34,817 bases of DNA, taken from the NCBI GenBank assembly GCA_016199265.1, contig JACQGX010000364.1, forward strand, positions 1 to 34,817. Reading direction: 5' to 3'. A program made the translations under genes and the position numbers. Every line of letters begins with the position of its first letter. Within the stretch, counting starts at the first letter, position 1. This document shows positions 30,997-34,817 of the stretch, in pieces. Source of the DNA: Chloroflexota bacterium. Lineage in GTDB: Bacteria; Chloroflexota; UBA11872; UBA12225. The notes below the pieces were generated by a model. The model ran no database searches. It was not told the DNA's origin and worked only from the letters and a program-made list of their open reading frames with translations.

Positions 30997-32684
30997 CCCC
31001 CGATCGGTTGCGAGCATTGATCGCCGGCGGCGAGACGCTGGACGTAGAGCTCAAGGGCGAACGCAACGGGCCGCTGTCTGACCGTGAGATCGTAGAGACC
31101 GTTGTTTGTCTCGCCAACCGACCCGGGAGCGAGATCGGGTGGCTGCTCGTCGGCGTCGAGGACGATGGCACCGTGACCGGCGCTCAGCCACGGCACGCCG
31201 GCGGTATCGATCCGCACCGTGTGCAGGCTCTGATCGCCAACCGAACCCGCCCGGCGCTTACCTGCCGAACCGAGGTAGTGCCGCTGGATGGCAAGCCCGT
31301 GCTCGTGGTCGAGGTCCCTACGGCCCAGACGCCGGTGGGGACGGCAGACGGCACCTACCTGCGTCGCGCTCTCGGTGGACGGGGAACACCAGCCTGCATC
31401 CCGTTCCACTTCCACGAAATGCAGGCACGGCAGGCCGACCGCGGACACCTCGACTACTCTTCACTAACCGTGCCCGATGCGCAATGGGGGGATCTCGATC
31501 CCCTCGAGTTCGAACGCTTCCGGCGCAGTATCCGCGAGAGCGGCGGCCTGGGGGACCGTACCCTCGTCGAGCTGCCGGACCTCGAGCTAGCCAAGGCGCT
31601 GGGGGCCGTCGAGGCGAATCATCGGGTGAGCGGGGTGCGAGTACTGGGCCTGCTGCTTTTCGGGCGAGAGGAGGCGCTCCGCCGCCTGATTCCGACTCAC
31701 GAGGTAGCTTTCCAGGTCCTCTCTGGAACCGAGGTCGAGGTCAACGACTTCTTCCGCTGGCCGCTGACGCGCGTGATGGACGAGCTGATGGGCCGCTTTC
31801 GGGCGCGCTACCGTGAGGATGAGCTGCAGGTGGGCATGCAGCGCATCGGCATCCCCGAGTACCCGGCGCGCGCCTACCGCGAAGGCATCGCCAATGCGTT
31901 CATTCATCGGGATTACTCCCGCCTGGGTGCGGTCCACATGCAATGGCACGACGACAGAATCGAGATCTCGAATCCCGGCGGGTTCCCCGACGGCGTACGC
32001 CTCGATAATCTGCTGGTCACACCACCGCGGCCGCGGAACCCTCTACTGGCCGACGCCTTCAAGCGCGCCGGAATCGTCGAGCGCACAGCGCGTGGGATCG
32101 ACACCATCTTCTACGAGCAACTGCGCAATGGCCACCCGCCGCCGTCGTACGAGCGCAGCACAAGCACCGACGTCATCTTGGTACTGCCTGGTGGCGCGCC
32201 GCACGTCGCGTTCGTCCGCTTGGCGGTCGAGGAGAGCCAAGCCGACCATCCGCTTGGTCTCGATCAGCTTCTCATCCTGAACCGGCTGTGGCAGGAGCGG
32301 CGGCTGACTGCGGAGCACGCGGAGCACCTCATCCAGAAACCAGAAAGTGACGCCCGTGCCGTGTTGGAGGCACTTGTCGAGAGAGGTCTACTGGAAGCCA
32401 GAGGCGCAGGAAAAGGTCGTGGCTATCATCTTTCGGCTGCGACGTACCGCCGGCTGGGCGAACCGGCGGCCTACGTGCGGCAACGAGGCTTCGAGCCGCT
32501 GCAGCAGGAGCAGATGATCCTGCAATACGTGCGAGCGCATGGTTCCATCACGCGTGCCCAGGCCGCCGAGTTGTGCCAGATCAGTCTATTCCAGGCAACC
32601 CGTTTACTCTCCAAGCTTGTCAAGGAGGGCAAGTTGATGGCGCGGGGCGCCCACAAGAGCACACGTTATGAACTCCGCTCGTAA
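30993..32684 (+). CDS. AlbA_2 (Schlafen-like)/HATPase_c_4 winged-helix protein
   Basis: The 563-residue protein starts with an AlbA_2/Schlafen-type domain (about 1-135; ETLDVELKGERNG, WLLVGVEDDGTV, YLRRALGGRGT). A GHKL-like ATPase segment of the HATPase_c_4 type follows (about 285-395; YPARAYREGIANAFIHRDYS, IEISNPGGFPDG, GIVERTARGID). The last part is two winged-helix-type domains (about 415-475 and 490-560). Such proteins are often labelled RecG-like ATP-binding transcriptional regulators and may bind DNA. The start is fixed by the ATGA overlap with the helicase remnant. The gene is full length, so it has survived the loss of its upstream partner. The role is unknown; context suggests an accessory or defence module. 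Its last 33 bp are duplicated imperfectly about 190 bp downstream. Confidence 0.8.
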   Translation: MTPDRLRALIAGGETLDVELKGERNGPLSDREIVETVVCLANRPGSEIGWLLVGVEDDGTVTGAQPRHAGGIDPHRVQALIANRTRPALTCRTEVVPLDGKPVLVVEVPTAQTPVGTADGTYLRRALGGRGTPACIPFHFHEMQARQADRGHLDYSSLTVPDAQWGDLDPLEFERFRRSIRESGGLGDRTLVELPDLELAKALGAVEANHRVSGVRVLGLLLFGREEALRRLIPTHEVAFQVLSGTEVEVNDFFRWPLTRVMDELMGRFRARYREDELQVGMQRIGIPEYPARAYREGIANAFIHRDYSRLGAVHMQWHDDRIEISNPGGFPDGVRLDNLLVTPPRPRNPLLADAFKRAGIVERTARGIDTIFYEQLRNGHPPPSYERSTSTDVILVLPGGAPHVAFVRLAVEESQADHPLGLDQLLILNRLWQERRLTAEHAEHLIQKPESDARAVLEALVERGLLEARGAGKGRGYHLSAATYRRLGEPAAYVRQRGFEPLQQEQMILQYVRAHGSITRAQAAELCQISLFQATRLLSKLVKEGKLMARGAHKSTRYELRS

Positions 32685-32726
32685 ATACGAGCGCGCTCGT
32701 AACAGATACGAGCGCGCTCGTATCTG
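32678..32726 (+). terminator. Palindromic cluster at the 3' end of the AlbA_2 gene
   Basis: TACGAGCGCGCTCGTA at 32686-32701 is a perfect 16-bp palindrome. It recurs inside a perfect 24-bp palindrome at 32703-32726. CTCGTA at 32678-32683, overlapping the stop codon, pairs with TACGAG at 32686-32691 as an alternative fold. No U-tract follows, but transcripts must form strong hairpins here; alternatively these are tandem binding sites. Confidence 0.6.
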
Positions 32727-32843
32727 CAAGCATCTGCCCGAATCCTGCGCCCGAGAAGTACCCCGATGATCCCGAAAGAGTGCAAGCGTCTCGCCGCGGT
32801 TGACCTCCCAATTGCCGAGATCAGCGCTGGTAGGCACGGTACT

Positions 32844-32876
32844 CGCAAGACCGCACGTTGTGAACCCGGCTTGTAA
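32844..32876 (+). repeat. Imperfect duplicate of the AlbA_2 gene 3' end
   Basis: These 33 bases align without gaps to 32652-32684 with 26 identities, and both end in TAA in register. Translation gives RKTARCEPGL against HKSTRYELRS. Each copy is followed directly by a palindrome beginning TAC and containing CGAG. Confidence 0.5.
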
Positions 32877-32943
32877 TACTGCAACGAGGCTTCGATCTGG
32901 TAGAGCACTGCAGCGATTTGATCTGGAAACTCTCGTTGCAGTA
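32877..32943. repeat. 12-bp inverted repeat with 43-bp spacer
   Basis: TACTGCAACGAG at 32877-32888 is the exact reverse complement of 32932-32943. The enclosed spacer contains GATCTGG twice. It follows the duplicated gene end directly, in the place held by the TACGAG palindromes after the intact gene. Confidence 0.7.
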
Positions 32944-33148
32944 CTATCGACCACACAACCTGTCCCTGCCGCTGGCCAGCGCAGTGACGCCAAAGTCCCG
33001 TGGCGCCTCGTGACGTACCCCAGCGGGCGAGCCCAGCGATCATAGCACTCAGGCAGCCGCTACACCAGCCGGTGTGCCAAAGGAGACGCACAAGCGATGC
33101 CTGCACGGCCGGCGGTTGGTCGAGCACCAGCCTTGCCGAGGGGCTCGG

Positions 33149-33172
33149 CTACCTGAGGCCTGATCATAAATA
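33149..33172 (+). repeat. Left terminal inverted repeat of the IS
   Basis: CTACCTGAGGCCTGATCATA and four more bases match the reverse complement of the right end at 20 of 24 positions. Confidence 0.75.
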
Positions 33173-33202
33173 CGCCGCGGCCGCGTGACCGCGGCCGCGG
33201 CG
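33173..33202 (+). promoter_or_regulatory. 13-bp perfect GC hairpin inside the IS, before the transposase
   Basis: 33173-33185 and 33190-33202 are exact reverse complements around TGAC, composed only of G and C. It sits directly after the left inverted repeat and 45 bp before the transposase start. Such structures could block transcription reading in from outside the element. Confidence 0.6.
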
Positions 33203-33247
33203 GCCTCGTATCGTCCGGTTGCCACACCACAACACGGAGGCAACTGG

Positions 33248-34256
33248 ATGGTAGCCGAACTGGTCGCTGCCCCCTCGCTGCTGGTCGCCCTGCTCCTGCT
33301 CCTCGACCGCATCCCCATCCCACCGCCGCCGGCGAAGCGCCCCCGCGGGCGCCCCACGACCTACACGGATCGCCTGTTCCTCAAAGCGCTGGTGCTCATG
33401 ATCGTGCGCCACCTGGGCACGGTGCATGAGCGGCTGGCGATCGCTCAGGGGGCACCCGGCGGAGCCCACCGCCGAGATGCGGCAGTTGCGGACGCTGCTG
33501 ACGGAACAGGGACGCTTCCCGACCCGGCGCACCTGGGAACGGCGCCTGGCGCGCCTGCCCGCCACGCTGCCCGCCCAGATCGGGTGCCTGGGGCGTCACC
33601 TGGTGGTGGTGCTCCGGCCGTGGGACGTCGGCGGCCGCGCGGCGGCCATCGACCGCACCGTCCTGCGGGCGAAGGGGGGCGTCTGGCACCAGAAAGATCG
33701 CGAGGCAGGGCTCGTGCCGCACACGTCCATTGCTACGGAAGCCGGCTGGACGAAGAGCGGCTGGCATGGCTGGGTGTATGGGTGGAAACTCCATCTGGTC
33801 ACCACCGTCGCGGCGGTGTGGCTCCCCTTGGCCGCCGACCTCACGCCGGCCAACACGGCCGATAACGAGCACGCCCCCGTCCTGCTCGCCGACCTGCCCC
33901 GCGCGCTGCGGTTTCTGTGGGGCGACACCAGCGATAACGATCCGGACCGGCACACGCGCTGCGCCACGGCCGGGGTGATCCTGGTCGCCAGCAGTCGTGG
34001 CCGTGCCCGCCGCACGGACGCGGGCGCCAAGGTGCGCCAGGTCTTCCATGCGCTGCGTTCCAAGACGATCGAGCACTTCAACCAGCAGTGCAAGCGCCTC
34101 TTCGGTGGCCACGGGCAGGTGCCCACCCGAGGCCGCACCGCCACCCGGCGGCACGTGCTCGGTGCCGTCTTCGTCTATCAACTGCTCCTGCGCCACCGCG
34201 TTGCCACCGGTCGCCCGCTGCGCGTCGGCCTCAAGCCCTGCCTCCAGGCCGCCTGA
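33248..34256 (+). pseudogene. DDE transposase (IS5/IS4-like), interrupted by a one-base frameshift
   Basis: The ATG at 33248 has GGAGG 7 bp upstream. The first frame gives MVAELVAAPSLLVALLLLLD through TVHERLAIAQ. At the run of five G at 33448-33452 the coding frame changes by one base. Removing one G restores a continuous protein, joining to GHPAEPTAEMRQL and onward. The catalytic residues appear in the second frame: D in AIDRTVL, D in LWGDTSDND and E in KTIEHFNQQCKR. The combined length is about 335 residues, normal for this group. The shift is +1, so the usual -1 slippage does not explain it. It may be a mutation, a homopolymer sequencing error, or a programmed shift, as two overlapping frames are known in some IS5-family groups. 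The downstream half ends with LLLRHRVATGRPLRVGL. Confidence 0.75.
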
Positions 34257-34522
34257 CCCACTGCCTGCCACCAAGTCCACCGCCATGTCCGTCGCCACTG
34301 CGCCGTACCGCCCCCGGCGGCCGCCTCCCGCCGGCCCACCCGGTCGCCGCCGCGGTGGGGCCTTCACGCCTCGCCGGCCGCCACCGGCCCGCCAGTGGCC
34401 ACTCGCACGGCCGCCGCCTGGTTCGCTGCCTCCCACTACGTGGCCCCCTGCCGGCCTGCTCCGGCGTCCCGCCACCGCCCTCCCCGCATCGCCTCCGGCT
34501 ACCCTCTCCAAGCACGCCTCCC
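34257..34522 (+). other. Non-coding 3' part of the IS
   Basis: This C-rich stretch between transposase stop and right terminal repeat shows no start signal or family motif on either strand. The compositional bias (repeated CCGCC and CCACC) is stronger than in the genes around it. Confidence 0.4.
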
Positions 34523-34546
34523 GATTTGTGACCAGGCCTCAGATAG
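34523..34546 (-). repeat. Right terminal inverted repeat of the IS
   Basis: The reverse complement begins CTATCTGAGGCCTGGTCACA, matching the left end at 20 of 24 positions. Confidence 0.75.
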
Positions 34547-34628
34547 TCCTCATCGAAGTCGGGACTCGACACCACTGCCCACGTTCCGGTGAAACTCATA
34601 GCTTGCTCCTGCCCGTTCGTGAGTTGCG

Positions 34629-34790
34629 CTACCCGCCCTCGGACTTGGCTGGGAGCTGGCAGATCTGGTTGATCATGGCCATGGTGTGGTAGGCGTCGGC
34701 GAGCGAGGGGGATGGGAACGGCGGCTGCTGGCCAGCGCGCACGCCGTCCAAGAAGGCGGTGGCCTGCTTCCAGGAGCCGGGCTTGAGGTG
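34629..34790 (-). pseudogene. C-terminal fragment of a Gfo/Idh/MocA oxidoreductase
   Basis: Read on the minus strand, 53 residues HLKPGSWKQATAFLDGVRAG, QQPPFPSPSLADAYHTMAMI, ending ...SEGG match the end of Gfo/Idh/MocA-family sugar dehydrogenases. In that family a (F/Y)LDxVRxGxxPPxPSLADAxxT motif lies near the C-terminus. An in-frame TAG at 34791-34793 directly precedes the first recognisable residue, so the 5' part is missing or displaced. The adjoining bases 34791-34817 do not continue the gene and may belong to another rearrangement or mobile element. The fragment lies 82 bp from the right end of the IS. It adds one more sugar-oxidation gene to this window, in decayed form. Confidence 0.6.
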
Positions 34791-34817
34791 CTATAGACAG
34801 TCAGATAATGTTCTGGA

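Larger units (their letters stand above)
32727..33148. other. Non-coding remnant region
   Basis: No intact gene is supported. The region contains an imperfect copy of the preceding gene's 3' end (32844-32876), an inverted repeat (32877-32888 with 32932-32943), and two GATCTGG copies inside it. The frames here lack ribosome-binding sites and recognisable motifs. Its position between a decayed helicase locus and an IS suggests residue of past rearrangement. Confidence 0.45.
33149..34546 (+). mobile_element. Insertion sequence, IS5/IS4-like, about 1.4 kb
   Basis: The ends are near-matching terminal inverted repeats (33149-33172 and 34523-34546; 20 of 24 positions identical, core CTGAGGCCTG). 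Between them is one DDE transposase split by a frameshift. TA lies at both junctions (CTA|CCTGAGG and CCTCAGA|TAG), consistent with a 2-bp target duplication, though this short match could be chance. About 270 bp of C-rich non-coding DNA fills the space after the transposase. The exact subgroup needs a database comparison. Confidence 0.75.

Noticed and set aside
33448-33452. Classical -1 programmed frameshift in the transposase
   Set aside because: The two frames are related by +1, and the G5 run is not an A6G/A7-type slippery site; an error or +1 event is more likely.

Overview
This GC-rich stretch of bacterial chromosome looks like Chloroflexota (a Thermomicrobia/Sphaerobacter-like heterotroph is my best guess). 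That rests on general gene content, base composition, the CTACAAT-type -10 boxes and abundant extragenic repeats; there is no rRNA or other marker gene to settle it. I found no tRNA, rRNA or CRISPR array.

Layout. 1-1.1 kb: the end of an ABC export operon (two ABC-2 permeases). 1.3-3.0 kb (minus): a membrane-embedded spermidine-synthase-like protein. 3.0-4.0 kb: no clear gene, but a good promoter, a run of perfect hairpins and a 52-bp perfect palindrome, then a secreted CHAP-domain protein. 4.8-11.4 kb: sugar-acid dehydratase (IlvD/Edd), an unknown small protein, an AI-2E/PerM-type permease, a GNAT acetyltransferase and homoserine dehydrogenase. 11.4-15.3 kb: a small unknown protein and a D-2-hydroxyacid dehydrogenase (minus), divergent from an SDR oxidoreductase and a GH4 glycosidase. 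15.5-20.4 kb: UbiB-family kinase, MurJ and an unusual SRPBCC-membrane-helical fusion. 20.7-27.6 kb: IolD, a lone HicB-like protein, an alpha/beta hydrolase, a beta-helix protein, a sulfatase-fold hydrolase with Thr at the formylglycine position, and a PhyH dioxygenase. 27.7-30.2 kb (minus): a probable operon of DUF1932 dehydrogenase, RidA and SGNH esterase. 30.3-34.8 kb: an accessory, decaying region with an internally deleted enolase-superfamily gene, an internally deleted SNF2 helicase remnant, an intact AlbA_2/ATPase protein translationally coupled to it, a frameshifted insertion sequence with visible terminal inverted repeats, and a truncated Gfo/Idh/MocA gene.

How the genes fit together. 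Many enzymes point to scavenging of sugars, sugar acids and substituted polysaccharides (GH4, pentonate-type dehydratase, IolD, SDR, hydroxyacid dehydrogenase, beta-helix, sulfatase-like, SGNH esterase, enolase and Gfo/Idh remnants). They are dispersed rather than forming one pathway operon. Housekeeping genes (hom, murJ, ubiB-like) are interleaved.

The most striking non-genic signal is a set of nine extragenic arrays built from different sequences but all with a 7-bp period. Most occur as inverted pairs, and most start at or within a few bases of a stop codon. Two of them enclose a second, unrelated inverted repeat. Together with the deletion scars near 30.4-30.8 kb, these are the features I would look at first.
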